A stretch of 60,000 bases of DNA from Polytrichum commune (GCA_950295325.1 OX485806.1:21144001-21204000); one strand, 5' to 3'; shown: positions 24,787-37,576, numbered from the stretch's first letter. Notes: generated by a model not told the origin, from the letters alone. Translations and numbers: made by a program.

Positions 24787-26877
24787 CAGAGGAGGAGCAC
24801 ATTTGAGGTAGGCGTGCAAAGAGGGTGGGGCAGGGGAGTTTGTTGGGCTTTAAGTGCAACTTTGGAGGTTATGTGGGTCAAGGGTTAATGTCGAATGGGT
24901 GCATATTGTGGGTAACGATAAAGCTGAGTGACCTTCGGAGGTGCATGTGGTAAGTGTGCAAATTTGGAAGAACTGGATGGGTGAAGTTGTAGGGGGTCTT
25001 GTGGGTCAAATGATCCGTTAGTGTGAGAGTTGTGTGAGGTTGTTGCCGCACAAGCATTTGGTTTGGATGGCACATCAGCCTCATTATGGTGTGAGCTTTG
25101 TGTACTTTGTGTGCTCATGATTGTGTGTGTTGATGTCTATGCATGTTGGGAGAGGAGGCAATGGGGCAGCCTTTGGGTCGGGTAGATGCGGGTGGCTTTC
25201 CTCCAACGCACAGTGTTAGCGTGAATTTGTTGGAGGGTTGTGGCATGGTAGTTAGAAACATGTAGGTAGGATGCATGTGAGTGTATAGTTACAACGTTGT
25301 GCTCCAGTGAAGGAGCTCAGTGAGGATTTGTTAATAATAGGAGTTTGATTTGAGCAAGGTTTGGGTATCTCTGAGACGCATGGGATTGTTGTGTATCTCA
25401 ATTTTGTGTTGAATCACACGTTTGTTTGCAACTATAGAGTGTCATTTGTTGGAGCTAAAGTGGTGTAGTTGAGGATGCAGTGTTTTTGTGGGTGTGGCAT
25501 GTGGTAGCTTTGCTTGTATGTTGTGCTAGCTCTTTCGGTTGCGCATTGTGAGGATCAATTGAGTAACACATAGACGATTTATAGGTTAACCGATAACAAC
25601 TCATCTAAGGTAGAGGGTGCTTAAACAAACACTTTAAGCTATTGTACATACATATTGCTATGTGGTTGATATGAGAAAAAACATATTAGCCTTTGGGCTT
25701 AAAATAGACATAAAGAAAGAAAATATATTTGTAGCCTCAATCTAATACTGGATGAATATTCAAAGTCAAAATCACTAGCTTCCTTAAACCAATCCATAGG
25801 CCATGTGATGACGACCTAACATATGATGAGGACCCCCACCCTCATTGCCTAGAACCAACACAATGTAGTTAGGTACTACACCCAAGCTAGATCAAAGCCC
25901 AACTAGTAACGGTGCACAAAGCCACATGGCCACCTCCACGATCCCACCTGGTTCGCTTGCAAAACTGTCACCTTACATCCTGGGTACTGACCTTCTTCAT
26001 GCCTAGAACTGACCCCATTTGTGCTTTGTGGGCCTACCCCCTTGGCTTTGTGAATAAAATGGCTAGAATTGTCCCCCCCCCCTATACAAAATAACTAGAA
26101 TAGGCATTGAACCAACCCAAGATAGAGTGCAGCCCGTTACCTACCCTACATGGAGGTAGTGGAGGTTGCTATGAGGTCCCGCCACTAATGACACCTAAAA
26201 TTGTCACTTCATGGGCCTGGACTCTCCTACACCATGGGGAGTGGTCCAAGGTAGTAGAGTGTTGGCAATTGTGAGGCATTTATAGATGTTGGTTTTGGGT
26301 GGGGTGTTGGTTTAAGCACCGGCTACGTTAAATGCAAATGCTTGGATACGACAATTATCGAAACTCTTATAAGGGTAATCAATCACAAGCTGCCACCACA
26401 AGAACCTTAACTCCATTCCCATAAAATATATAGATCTCCTCCATGTCATCAATATTTGACCCTAGTGAGCAATTATATGGACCTAGTCACCTCAACCCTA
26501 AGTATGAAACTTAGTACGGGGTGCCAACAGACCCACTTATAGTGGTTCATGCCAATCATAGTAGAGTAGAGGAACCCATAACCAATCACTTAAGAGATTC
26601 TACACCAAATTTGGAGAATTATGTGGTGGTGCAAATTTTTCCATGGAGGAAGATAGAATTAAAGAGAATTGCAATTTTTTTGGTAATTTTATTCATGTAA
26701 TTAAAATTACTATGAAAATTTGAAGCCAAAAGTTGGTTCGAACACATTACCAATGTCTAGAGTCTACCAAAACTGCTCATTTTGAAATGCATTCCTCCTC
26801 ACTTTAGCACTCAAAATTGGGGATATGTGCTTTGGCACTATCGATTCACTGGTGATACCATGAAAGAAGTTGGAGAC
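24787..26877. other. No gene recognised
   Basis: G/T-rich to about 25550, then AT-rich and C-rich. Short open frames only (24878-25118 on the reverse strand, 25912-26094 forward). A C run of about 10 lies near 26075. No transposon ends identified. Confidence 0.45.
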
Positions 26878-27006
26878 TTAGGGTTAGTTTCCATGTAGGC
26901 CCGTTTCGCTCACCAGATTCTAATGAAAATGTAGATTCCACTTGATAGCATCTACATTTCCACTAGAATCTGGTGGGCGAACGACCGACATGGAAACTAA
27001 CCCTTA
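26878..27006. mobile_element. Tourist-like MITE, 123 bp, TTA duplication
   Basis: Element 26881-27003 folds almost end to end: GGGTTAGTTTCCATGT at the left and its inverse at the right, with CACCAGATTCTA and AAATGTAGAT arms further in. TTA flanks it at 26878-26880 and 27004-27006, fitting PIF/Harbinger (Tourist) insertion. Confidence 0.88.
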
Positions 27007-27999
27007 AAAACCATGAAATATGAAACCTTGTTTTAACCACCCATGAAAAGAAATGAATCCCAGCCTCATTGAAGTGATGGCACCCTATAGATTCCTGATG
27101 GGGTCATGATCGGGAATAAGTGCATCTACTCTAATGGTAGATATTTTGCATGTGCAGAGCAAATTTATAAAACAAACGCTTCATTTTGTATTTAAAAAAA
27201 TTACAGACAGCTTGTTCTTGCCACTCATGGATAAGGTGGGGATGATGTTGCAGGATGTACAATTAATCACGACACAGTTCTATTCAGATTTTACATCAGT
27301 ATATCGCCTTTATCTACTATTACCCAATTCCACCATAAACGCTTTGTACTTGAATCCCATGGACAACCATAGGTCTACTTTTGTAGCATTTAGCTGTATA
27401 AAAGGATTTTTCTATTTCAGGGGTTTTTGATGGGAAGTTGCATCCAGGTAGGTACGGTTGATGTTGTAAAATATAGCTCGTGAGTACAAAGATTGGAAGG
27501 CCGAAATTGAAGCTGCCAGGGATAAGTTATTGTCAAAAATTTGCAAAACCCTAAACCCTAACCTCCAATTACAGACACTGTAAATACTCTTCAATGAAAG
27601 TCTCCATGCCAGTAGTGTTTTTAAACTCTTAATAAACATTAGCAGTTCTTGTAACATTATTCAACACTTAGTGGGCCCTCGAAATATAACAATCAAATGC
27701 TCATAAAGTTGTAGGGAGACTCATATTTCAACTAAGCTTCCAGCATCTGAATGTTATGTTCCGAAGATTGTTATATTTCAATGAGTAATATTATGCTTGT
27801 GTTTCACTTTCATGGAATTGAAAGTTAGTTTGTAGTACTATAATTTGTTCTCTCAATGTGGCAATCTTTCATGCATTTTCAATAATCCGGACACTTTGTT
27901 AACATACGTTAACATACGTTAACATCCGGTTCTCTCCATTTCTCACATGCTCTCATTATGTCCAAAGAATGTGGATCTCGAAAGCACTACTACCTCTAC
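27007..27999. other. No gene recognised
   Basis: A forward frame at 27134-27430 (98 codons) and a reverse frame at 27412-27657 show no known domain. Three copies of GTTAACATAC occur at 27898-27926. Otherwise AT-rich and featureless. Confidence 0.4.
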
Positions 28000-28002
28000 T
28001 AA

Positions 28003-28503
28003 GGGCCACTTCACAAGTGAGACTAAGAGCCTGTGACCATGATACTTCAAGAACTCTCATTGGTGGAAAAGGAGGAGCTGGTCCAAGTTCACTTACACTA
28101 CGCCTGAAGGACCAACGGAGTATGTGAATGCAAGATGGATGTAAAGTCTACATGGATTCCTACATGGCATCAAACGGATCATGTTTCATAGTCATTTGGA
28201 CTATTTTCAAAAACCATCTCTTGGAGGTAGGCCTAACCCAAAACCGGGAGACCATGCCACTCCGAAAACTCACAACCGTTGATTTGTTCTATTCTATCAT
28301 GTGTGAGGACCCGTATGAATAGAAATTCATTGAAATAGCATTTGATTGAGGACCCAGTCACATATGACTTCACACTACACTTGAAGATTCGTGACCACAC
28401 CACATGATTTTGGAGGTGTGTTGGGACAACGGCCTTTGGACACTTTCTTTTGGGCTCTCACAATTTCATGGTCACGGCTCTTGGCTCGTGTGTGAAGTGG
28501 CCC
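28003..28503 (+). mobile_element. PIF/Harbinger-type MITE, copy E
   Basis: Complete 501-bp copy: GGGCCACTTCACAAGTGAG at the left, TTGGCTCGTGTGTGAAGTGG then CCC at the right, TAA on both flanks (28000-28002, 28504-28506). Very close to copy C over the whole length, including CATCTCTTGGAGGTAGGCC in the middle. Confidence 0.9.
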
Positions 28504-28506
28504 TAA

Positions 28507-29358
28507 CTTGCCCCGCTGATTCAACAATACAATTTTTTTTAATCAATCGGAAGGATGCACCTTGTACAAGCCAACGTTGCTATTTCTATTCATCGTTGAC
28601 AAACAACTGAAATAGCTGAAAACAAAACTGAAAGGAAGCTGTGCCCAAATCAAGAAACCATTGAATCCAAACTGGAGCCAAAACTCCACATCAGATTCAC
28701 TTCAGTCCTGATCATCAAGCAGGCGAACAGGCAGTTCACCGGGTGGTCTTCAAGCAATCATCACAAAGTAAATCTAGACTTATTCATGAGTTTCGGACAA
28801 AATGAAATTTTGTATGTGCACTTTTATCAGCGGATCATATGATAGACATGACAACAACCGCTCCTAGATGTGGACTGCATCTCTTGTTGGAGCACATGTT
28901 AGTTGCATGCATACTGTGCCATTTATGAAAAAATACATATCTAGAAAAAAAAACATTTAATCACATTCCTTCTCAAAGTATGTATAATTGGGATTTCCAT
29001 CATATTCTTCTAGTGTTTTCTTTCAAATAATATGTTGTGCAATGTGCAGGTCTCAACCGTGCAAAAAACACTCTTACATCCATTACTAGTTTTGGACAAA
29101 CCTTTTGTCCATATTTACTTAAATCCTAGAGTGATGACGCATTTATGATGTCCAAAAGGTCAATAGGTAGTCATGTGGCTTTGCTTTTGGTGGTTGAAGC
29201 AACCCCTTATGGGTTCATTCCTTCTTCTAATGATTGCATACAAATACCCAAGCAAACACATTCCTTGGTGCGTTAAAATCATCTTCCAGTTGCCAACAAG
29301 AATACTATTTGAAACTACTATAAACAATAAAGAATTGTAACCAGAGAAGGTGATTGAG
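28507..29358. other. AT-rich sequence, no gene seen
   Basis: No open frame above 70 codons with any resemblance; no repeat ends identified. Confidence 0.5.
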
Positions 29359-29519
29359 CATAACATTATTCAGTCCATAACAATATATTGTGGGACTGGC
29401 AATATTCCATGATATATTCCTGGCTATTCCCAACATTCAGTTTGAATGTGGAGAATATTCTGTTGAATACTATCATACCCACATAACAATGCTATGCTAT
29501 GGATCTGAATAATGTTATG
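29359..29519. mobile_element. Foldback MITE, family of 2880-3036, copy 2
   Basis: Starts CATAACATTATTCAGTCC and ends with the inverse GGATCTGAATAATGTTATG. The interior matches copy 1 (GTGGGACTGGCAATATTCC, AACATTCAGTTTGAATGTGG). Confidence 0.75.
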
Positions 29520-31267
29520 AGTGGAGAGTTGCTTGTAAATACTTTTTGTATTCTTGTTGCACTCATATTCTCGTAGTTTTCCATCCCTAGACTTGTTATA
29601 GAGTTGCAAAGATGCATGCACTACATGTCTGGCATGAGAGCTAATGTTTTTTTCCTTGTCAAGTTAGGGCCGGTTCATATGGGACCCAAGTCCCAAGTCC
29701 CAAGTCCCGCTAATGTTAGCAAGTCCCAATGTGGAGGCAAAGTCCCAACTTTTGAGCCTACTCAAGACACCATTAAAATATGGTTGATTATCATTAAAGT
29801 CGGATCTTGATTCTTTTATGCAAAAATAATTCGCAAGACTTGTGTTGGGAGTTGGGTCTAGCTTTTTGCTCGGCCTAATTCTCAACACAAATACCAAGCC
29901 TCATCTCCAAAAAGTGTTGCCATGTAGGCATCCATGTCATACTTGGGACTTAGGAGTCCAAAGATCTAAAGGAATTTCATCATTCAAAGTACCTAGCTAG
30001 TAGGTTTTGGTGGTGAGCACCACCTTTACTAGGCATGTGCTCACTTCCAAGAGAGAAATCTACTTGCTGAAAATATAGCAATACGTTGTACACTTTTTCC
30101 AAGGATAGTTAGACTATTACGGTCTACAATTTGGAACTATGAAGTTCAGTACTTGGGTTGGTAAGTATGGTAGAAACGTGTATTGCAAGCACTTTGAGCA
30201 CTACAACCCCTTACCTAACAAAACCAATTAACCGGTATGTTATTTGAATTAGCAATTACATTATGAGCACTATGACATTGACATCACATGAACTAGAGAA
30301 TAGAGCATTTATATAGAATTGTTTAAAGCCACAAACCTCATTTGACCCTTCCTAGTTAGATAGGCACCCAAAATGGATAATGTTGATCATTAATATTTTG
30401 TCTCTCCTTTGACCTTCAACCAACAATGTATATTTTTAGTTCTTATGATAAGAATGATTAGTTTCATATTGAGTTGTCCACTTTTGGGCCGCGGGGGGGG
30501 GGGGGGGGATAGGTGCCGAAATTGAGGTCATTGACATAATTTGGCACTTCAACCTTAGGGCATGTTTATAGTAATGACCAATGACCATGACAACTATTTT
30601 CTAAAATCTCTATGTGTTGAAAAATGAGCAGTAGTCCCACTTCATTTCACACAAAGTTACCAAAAATAAAAGCGACCATAGGTGATTCAAAAAATGGATG
30701 AGAAATGGAATCCTACATGTCCAAATTGGACAATGTTTGGTGATCACTCGGATTTTGCGGCGAGACAATTGGAAAAGGTTGTCTCGCCCAAAATAAGGTG
30801 ACTACATCGAAAGATAAATCTATATGAAAAAAGTCTTTTTTTAGTGTATATGTATTTTTGGTAACGTTAAATAGCTTATTTCTATCAAGAAAATTAAACT
30901 ACGCCTTGGACTAAGTATGGTTACACTATGTCATGTGATCAATGCTCTTAGAAGTGATGTGGATTTCTTTTGGTCACGGTCTTCGGTTTGCCGACCATGA
31001 CCACAAGAAACCCTAAATCAATCTTTTCTCATGGCTTTTAATGACGTGTGTATACCAACCCTTAGTGTGCACCCACGATATTATCTCCAATGTTTTAGTG
31101 TGAAATGAGCTAATTAGTGTGGCCCACAATATTTACCACAATGGATGTAGTAAATAAGTATGTACTAGATTCCATTTGATGTAAATGAATTCCTCTATTC
31201 TACCACAAGGCTATGCTTCCTACCCAAGACACTCTGCGCATCTCAATCCATGAACCCCGCTCCACCC
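29520..31267. other. No gene; simple-sequence tracts
   Basis: A (CCCAAGT)3-like run lies at about 29685-29706 beside GGGCCGGTTCATATGGGAC, which resembles the end of the element at 49907-50255 and may be a related terminus; a matching right end is not clear. A run of 16 G lies at 30493-30508. No coding region recognised. Confidence 0.5.
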
Positions 31268-31399
31268 CATAACATTATTCAAATTTATAACAATGTTCTG
31301 TGGGATTGACAGTTTTCCACAAAATATTCCTCACATTTAGTATGAATATGAAAAATAATTCCATGAAATATTATAATGGATTTGAATAATAATGTTATG
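31268..31399. mobile_element. Foldback MITE, family of 2880-3036, copy 3
   Basis: CATAACATTATTCAAATT at the left and the inverse GATTTGAATAATAATGTTATG at the right. Shorter and more diverged than the other two copies, with the same TATTCCTCACATTTAG-type interior. Confidence 0.7.
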
Positions 31400-31924
31400 C
31401 TTTAATGCATCTGTGAAATATACTAAATAATGTATTTAGTGTCATGTAGTTAATGCTCTTGTATTTCATGTCACGGTGATAAATTTTCTAATTACACTTC
31501 TTATTAATAACTTCACAAGCATCGTCATCCCAACTTTATTCTAGTTCATCCACTATTCGCTTGGTATAATCAGCATCCTAACATTTTTGAAATGAAACAT
31601 TATCATGGATGAAGTAAATCTGGATTAAAAAATCACTTCATAAGTGGCAGTATTTGCAAGATTATGAATCTATAATGTACCAATTTCTTTTACAAAGAAT
31701 GACAAATAATGTTGAGGTTTACATCAAGTGTTGGTGACATCACACATGCGGTTTCCTATTAGTATTGAGCAAGACAACCTAAACATATCAAATGTGTACT
31801 AGTTGCAGCATCCCATGGTTATATTCTCAGGGCCTACATGAATGACGCGCATTGCTTAATAATGTTATGAAGTTGGTGACACCATGTCTACAATGATTGC
31901 TTGTACATCATCATTAATGTTCTA
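31400..31924. other. AT-rich sequence, no gene seen
   Basis: No open frame or repeat worth naming. Confidence 0.5.
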
Positions 31925-32241
31925 GGTAAACACAAAACAAAGAGGAACCAATGAACAACAAGAAAGCAAAGAATATGAAGGGACAAAGCAAGAAGTTGAG
32001 AATACAAAGACCAGAGTGTGAAAAGATTTTTGAATTTGGTTTGGAATATTCATGAAGTTGCTAGAGGTAAAAGTCCACTATCATGAAAGTGAGGTGTGCC
32101 ACATGTCAAGTCGGTTTAGAAGAATCATGAACTAATTTAGAAGGTTCGTGAAATCGGTAGAACATTACAGTAACATTGGTGGGAAGGTTCATGAACTAGC
32201 TTGGAACCTTCATGGAACCAAGTTTGCACTTTTGTGGAGTA
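31925..32241 (-). repeat. Inverted partial copy of the element at 3099-3762
   Basis: Reverse complement of about 3098-3395: shares GAGGAACCAATGAACAA, AAGTTGAGAATACAAA, TTGGAATATTCATGAAGTTG, TGCCACATGTCAAGT and the AAGTTTGCACTTTTGTG terminus. Truncated on the inner side. Confidence 0.75.
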
Positions 32242-32320
32242 TGTTATTATTTATTATTTTCAATTGAATATTATAGATGGGAGAGTGAGTTCCTCCAGCT
32301 AGGGCCCTACCATTATTACC

Positions 32321-32390
32321 GGGGAGTGCTATCTTATGAGCGGTGAGCAATGAGAGGTGAGCGATGAGCGGTAACTTATGAGCAGTGAGG
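32321..32390 (+). repeat. MULE left terminal inverted repeat
   Basis: Begins GGGGAGTGCTATCTTATGAG and continues with repeated GAGCGGTGAGCAATGAG-like words. The counterpart lies at about 44371-44441. Confidence 0.8.
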
Positions 32391-32517
32391 AAGATGAAAA
32401 TTTTGGTGATAGGGCCACCAATATCCTATAACCGTGGAATTGTGGCCTTAAAAATGATGATTTTAGGGTTTAGTAATAAGAGGATTGAGAAGGATAAACA
32501 ACATGAAGTCCAAATAT

Positions 32518-35500
32518 TTATTCATCACTAGTAGCACTAGACATGAAACTATCTTTTGCCTCGTCATCTATATATATTCGAGCACCTTTGCATTGCGAAT
32601 TGATTTTGGAACTATAGCAAGATTCTTCATTTGGATCCGAATCTTCGATATTCAACATTGCAATTGCAACATTCTCGGCATATGATGGGAGACGCGGGCT
32701 ACGGCTTGGACTTCGTAGGAATTGTCTATGTGCCCAAAACGGGAGACATGTCCTCTTTCCAATCGTATTCCTGAAATCAAATCGATGAAACATGTAAGTA
32801 ATGTGAAGAAATAAAAATGAACCAATGAATTGAATGAAATGAATGAATTGAATAAAAAATTATTGCATCAAAACTTACTCACACTCAAATTCAAGCATCT
32901 CCTCATCCGAGAGGTCATCATCTTCTTTTGTGAGATCTTGTATATTCTCTTTAGATGACCCCTCTTTCAAAACCTTTTCCAAAAGCAGTTTCAATATGTG
33001 CTCAAACATGTCATTATCACCCTCAAATGCAAGAAGATTACTGCCACATGCGCGTGTTGCTAGGATAGAAGCTCCAGTGGAACATGTCAAATCAACAACG
33101 CGTCCATTCGATGGTGTAAACAATTCAATAAGATCTTGAAAAAAAACGCGGCGATTTTTGATATGGCCCCCTCCAAGGTGTTCCCGATTTTTGAAGAAGC
33201 ATGTTTTTTTCATCCACAAAATTGAAAAGCAAGTTTTTGCTTTTCAATCCAGTGCCAAAAAAAGTGGAGTTTGGTTGTCTCGTGGATTTTGTGGTAGTAA
33301 AATCCCTTACCAAGACATGAGCCATAAATGCCGGAGTCTACAAAAAAATATAAATTGTGTTAAAACTATATACAATGCAAATAACACCAAAATAATTAAA
33401 TAGAAACAATTATGATGTGTTATACTTACGGTGTAGGTTGGAGACTCCGGATCCTTGAACACCATGTACGAATTGAGGCAAATAAAAGTCCTAAGAACTT
33501 TCATGTTGCCGTTGTGTAAGGTTGAATTCAAAACCTTCTTGGTTTGCATATCGATAGCAGAAAATACTATGAGGACGCCATCATCAGACAAGATGGACTT
33601 GCAGAAGGACATTGTTGCAACCATCCAGTTCTTGTCATATTTATTCCAAAGAGGAATTTCAGCAGGTCTATTGGAGAGGTTGAAGTTAAGACCGTCCGGA
33701 AATTGGAGAAAAACCAAGTCAACGGCAAATGGAGTTGGACTTCCCATGACATGAAATTCGCGATTGTCTTTGAACTAAAATACCACAACATATCACAATA
33801 TAAGACACAAAATAAAATCCAAATGAAAGTAAGAACATTACAAAAAATACAAAATGAAGATTACTTACATTTTCAAGAAATGCCCGCCATTGGATCCACT
33901 CAGGAGGGCCTACTTCAACCCCTTCAGACTTGTTCTTGACAGCAGTAGGTCGAGCAAAAGAGAGCGTGAGATATTTCTTCAGTATGAATAACTCTTTTCT
34001 CAAAACATTCGTTGGCGCACGATGAATAGCGCCATAAGTGCTCGAGTAATGAAATTCCAATACATCGCATCCGGATTTTGAACTTTCGCCTCCAAGTGTA
34101 TTCTTATCCAAATCATTGGAAAGAACAAGCAATTCTTCATGTTGTGAAATTTCCGATTGACCTTGTATTTTGGTTTCAGAAACATATTTTCTCTTACGAC
34201 GTTTTGTCTCTTTTGGTTCTGGCTCTCTAAGTTTAAGCTGCACAATTTGTGCTTGTAAAATTGCAGTATCACGAGGATCTACATTTTTGGCATCATTTAT
34301 CTGACGGATTGTCTTCTCAATTGACGGACATGCATCCTTAGGACAATCAAGATACCAACCACAATCTTCATAGTGTGGGAGCGACCAATCCAAACAAATT
34401 TCAGTAATAAACATGCATGAGTCTTCAGCACCAGTGTCACGCCAATTTGGAAAAAAACGAGGTTCCCTATAACGCATTTGTGCGGAATCAAAACATATCG
34501 GAAATACCTACACACAAAAATATTATGAGCCAAAAGTAAAATGTATTGGAAAAATATCAAGAAATAATAAAGAGTAAGTTGTACATGTATAGAACACGCT
34601 TTATAGCAAGATCAATATTCGGTTGCTCATCCCAAACGTTGTGTTTTTTGACTTTTCCGCTTTTGAATTCACGATAGAATATTGAATTGAAAGCCGCAAA
34701 CTTCCAGGTTTGGATATATTCGGAGAGAGTAGGCACATCTGCAGGCAATTGAAGAGGAGATGAAAGAATACTTTGAAGCTCTTCAATAGTTTTTTTCTCT
34801 AACTGTGCCCAATATGTAGACTTTGATAACCAATCATCAAGTGCAGAATCAGAGAGGGGTGATTTCGGGAAATGCAATGCATCTTTGTCAAATCTATTGC
34901 CATTCCAAAGCTTGAGCCATCCGACTTTGACATCTGGATCCACATTACTAACAGCAACACGATGAAGTTTCTCTTGTAACATTTCAGGCACCGAAAATGA
35001 ACCCCAATGGTGCTTAACTCCTTCAAGAAAAGCAGGGGTGAGGTTGATGTCAGCAATCGCTAGTTGTTTTATAAAAGTAGAAGACAACATTGCATGTTTT
35101 TTGTTGACAGCTGCGGACATTGCTTTAGAAACTCCTTCTGAAGTTCGTTCAAGAGGATGAGTTTCATTGTAAAGGTTGAGAGCAATATCGCTAGTCTCGG
35201 CAAGTTCTTGCTGAAAAACCAAACAAAATCCAAAATTAATAAGTACATATAGATGCGATGTAAATGAAAGATGAATAAACATTAAAAACATAGTAGGAAA
35301 TGCTAGAAAAACTTACACTGTACATGTAATCAAGAAAAATTGGCCGCGTCAAAGAATACCAAGTTTCGACGGACTTCTCCTCACATCGCTTATAACTTCT
35401 AGGATCCAGTTGTTTTTTAAAAGAAGTCAAAGGCATGGTGCCAATACTTTGCATCCGATACAAAGTATGCACCAAATTGGTAGAAACGTGAGAGTTTTCT

Positions 35501-36336
35501 GTTGACTTGAAAAAATATTGAATTCATGGATTTAGGATGATATAATTCAAATAACAAAATACAAACAAAAAATAAATGAAAATAAAGAAGTAAGAGCATT
35601 ACTTGTTGATGTCGTGCATAGCAGTCAACAAACTTGGAATGTCATCAAGCTCGGGCGCCAAAATGATGGAATCCACAAAGACATGACGCTCGTAATCTTC
35701 GGTATGGAAGCGGTCAATATAACTTTTCCAAACAAGAAATCTGTGATTACCATCCCATATGAAGAACATCTTGTTCTTGTATGATGTAAATGAAGGATCG
35801 GCATCTAATTCAGTTTCAAACACCGCATTACCTTGAGCCCAATTTGGGCTCCAAGATGCACGAACCTCGTCATCCACAAATTAAAAATTTCCCTTAGAGT
35901 CGGTAGCCGATAGATAAAACACACGGTCACCATCACGATAACCATTGAAAAAGTCAGCCTCCAATTTAGTGATGTTGCCTTTCAAAGCAGGACGCACAAT
36001 AGGCATCGGAACCATGCGACATAAGGGTACACGCAAACGAGATTTCGGTCCAGCACGGATTGAGGAAATTGTTGAATTGGAATTAACATTTCGCTTGTCT
36101 GTAAGCTCCCATACTTTCTGTTGATAGGTTTTATTATCACCATCGTTGTCTTCATCGGAGTCAAAATCATTGAGGGGTTCTTGTAATTTTTTCTTTTTCT
36201 TATTCTTATTGTGAAGGTTTGATGAGATGTCTTGATCATGATGAACTTGTTTGGATGGACGATTTTGAGTTGAGGTTTTTGTGGAATCATCATCCGTGGA
36301 AAGAGAAACTGATTTCTCCACATCCATTGTTTGGTC
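32518..36336 (-). CDS. MULE accessory protein: ParB-like domain plus N4/N6 DNA methyltransferase-like domain (damaged copy)
   Basis: Reverse-strand gene with a likely ATG at 36327. Proposed exons: 36327-35603, about 35498 (or 35451)-35317, 35210-34585, 34466-33869, 33774-33430, 33337-32885, 32770-32518; most introns are GT-AG and phase-compatible, but the exon 1/2 join is not clean. Residues ~105-240 look like a ParB/Srx-type domain: WDGNHRFLVWKS at 191-202, then HVFVDSIIL and TAMHDINK. A basic stretch KRRKRK lies near residue 600. The C-terminal part has beta-class methyltransferase order: ADLVFLTD-like strand (VDLVFLQFPDGLNF, ~729-742), later KSPRFFQDLIELF, then SAM-site-like VVDLTCSTGAS (~905-915) and LLAFEGD. 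The expected catalytic DPP(Y/F) reads QFPD, so methylation activity is doubtful. Lesions: in-frame TAA at 35881-35883, and a frameshift most simply explained by an extra base in the 8-A run at 33139-33146. Bacterial methylases with N-terminal ParB domains are known; the function here is inferred. Confidence 0.65.
35881..35883 (-). other. In-frame nonsense codon in the accessory gene
   Basis: TAA separates ...ATDSKGNF from FVDDEVRASW in one continuous reading frame. The text on both sides is clearly coding, so this is a point lesion (for example TAT to TAA), not a gene boundary. Confidence 0.75.
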
Positions 36337-36446
36337 CTAAATACAAACAATGACATAAATCTTAGAAATCATCTTGATGTAGTATCTTCTGAAGGTATTT
36401 GATTACATAAGAGAACATGCTTAAAGGTGTGGAGAAAAAATAGTAC

Positions 36447-36870
36447 CTGAACCAACAGCAATACCAACACCAATAGTAGAAGAACAGCACAAAACAGGAT
36501 AGCACCACGTCCAACCAAACAAACAAGAACACCAGCTCCAGCAGTAGGAACAGGAACAACAACACCAATAGCAGGAACACCAACACCAGCAACAACAGCA
36601 CCAGCACCAGCACCAGCAACACCAGCACCAACACCAACACCAGCAACACCAACAGTACCAACAGCAGCAGCAACAACCACAACAACACCACCAATAGCAG
36701 CAGCAGCACAAACAACAACAATAAGAACAATAGATTAGTATTTGAACTAATACCACCTAAACCAATAGGAACAACACTAGAAGTAGTGGCAACACATGAG
36801 CAAAAACAAGAGAAGAAGAGCAGCAATAGCAGCAGCCACCACAACAACAAAGAACCACCAACAAAAAGAA
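36447..36870. repeat. Imperfect trinucleotide low-complexity tract
   Basis: Dense CAG, CAA, CCA and ACA triplets on the + strand (AACACCAGCACCAGCAACA type). It yields long but meaningless open frames in several phases, such as a Leu/Val-rich 172-codon frame on the reverse strand. It lies just upstream of the main ATG of the accessory gene. Confidence 0.85.
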
Positions 36871-36957
36871 GAATGACCAAAAAAAAATTTAAGGTGTGAC
36901 TTTGGTAGTTTAAGTATTGTGTGATTAGGGTAGCGGCTTACCCTAAACAACTAGGGT

Positions 36958-37576
36958 AGACCCTGTGCGTTAACGCACAGGCTCTATGCCCCTAACTTTG
37001 AGGCCTACCAAAGTTGCGGGTATAGACCCTGTGCGTTAACGCACAGGGTCTACGCGCCTAGCTTTGAGGCCTACCAAAGTTGCAGGCGTAGACCCTGTGC
37101 GCTAACGCACAAGGTCTATGCACCTGACTACATATGTATGAAAGTTGCTAGCGTAGACCCTGTGCGTTAACGCACAGGCTCTATGCCCCTAACTTTGAGG
37201 CCTACCAAAGTTGCGGGTATAGACCCTGTGCGTTAACGCACAGGGTCTACGCGCCTAGCTTTGAGGCCTACCAAAGTTGCAGGCGTAGACCCTGTGCGCT
37301 AACGCACAAGGTCTATGCACCTGACTACATATGTATGAAAGTTGCTAGCGTAGACCCTGTGCGTTAACGCACAGGCTCTATGCCCCTAACTTTGAGGCCT
37401 ACCAAAGTTGCGGGTATAGACCCTGTGCGTTAACGCACAGGGTCTACGCGCCTAGCTTTGAGGCCTACCAAAGTTGCAGGCGTAGACCCTGTGCGCTAAC
37501 GCACAAGGTCTATGCACCTGACTACATATGTATGAAAGTTGCTAGCGTAGACCCTGTGCGTTAACGCACAGGGTCT
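36958..37576. repeat. Palindrome array 1: three exact 197-bp higher-order repeats
   Basis: Ten copies of the palindrome CCTGTGCGTTAACGCACAGG or close variants (GCGCTAACGC, CACAAGG). Every third palindrome starts a 197-bp period: CCCTGTGC at 36961, 37158, 37355 and 37552. Spacers contain AACTTTGAGGCCTACCAAAG and GACTACATATGTATGAAAG, themselves partly palindromic. The three 197-bp blocks look nearly identical, so the amplification is recent. Confidence 0.95.

Noticed and set aside
35498-35601. Clean GT-AG join between accessory exons 1 and 2
   Set aside because: The obvious donor and acceptor are out of phase with the coding text; a downstream acceptor near 35451 or a lost base are alternatives, so the join is left open.
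36362-36880. 172-codon Leu/Val/Cys-rich reverse frame that looks like a membrane protein
   Set aside because: It is the translation of a CAG/CAA/CCA low-complexity tract that is open in several frames; no start context or homologue.
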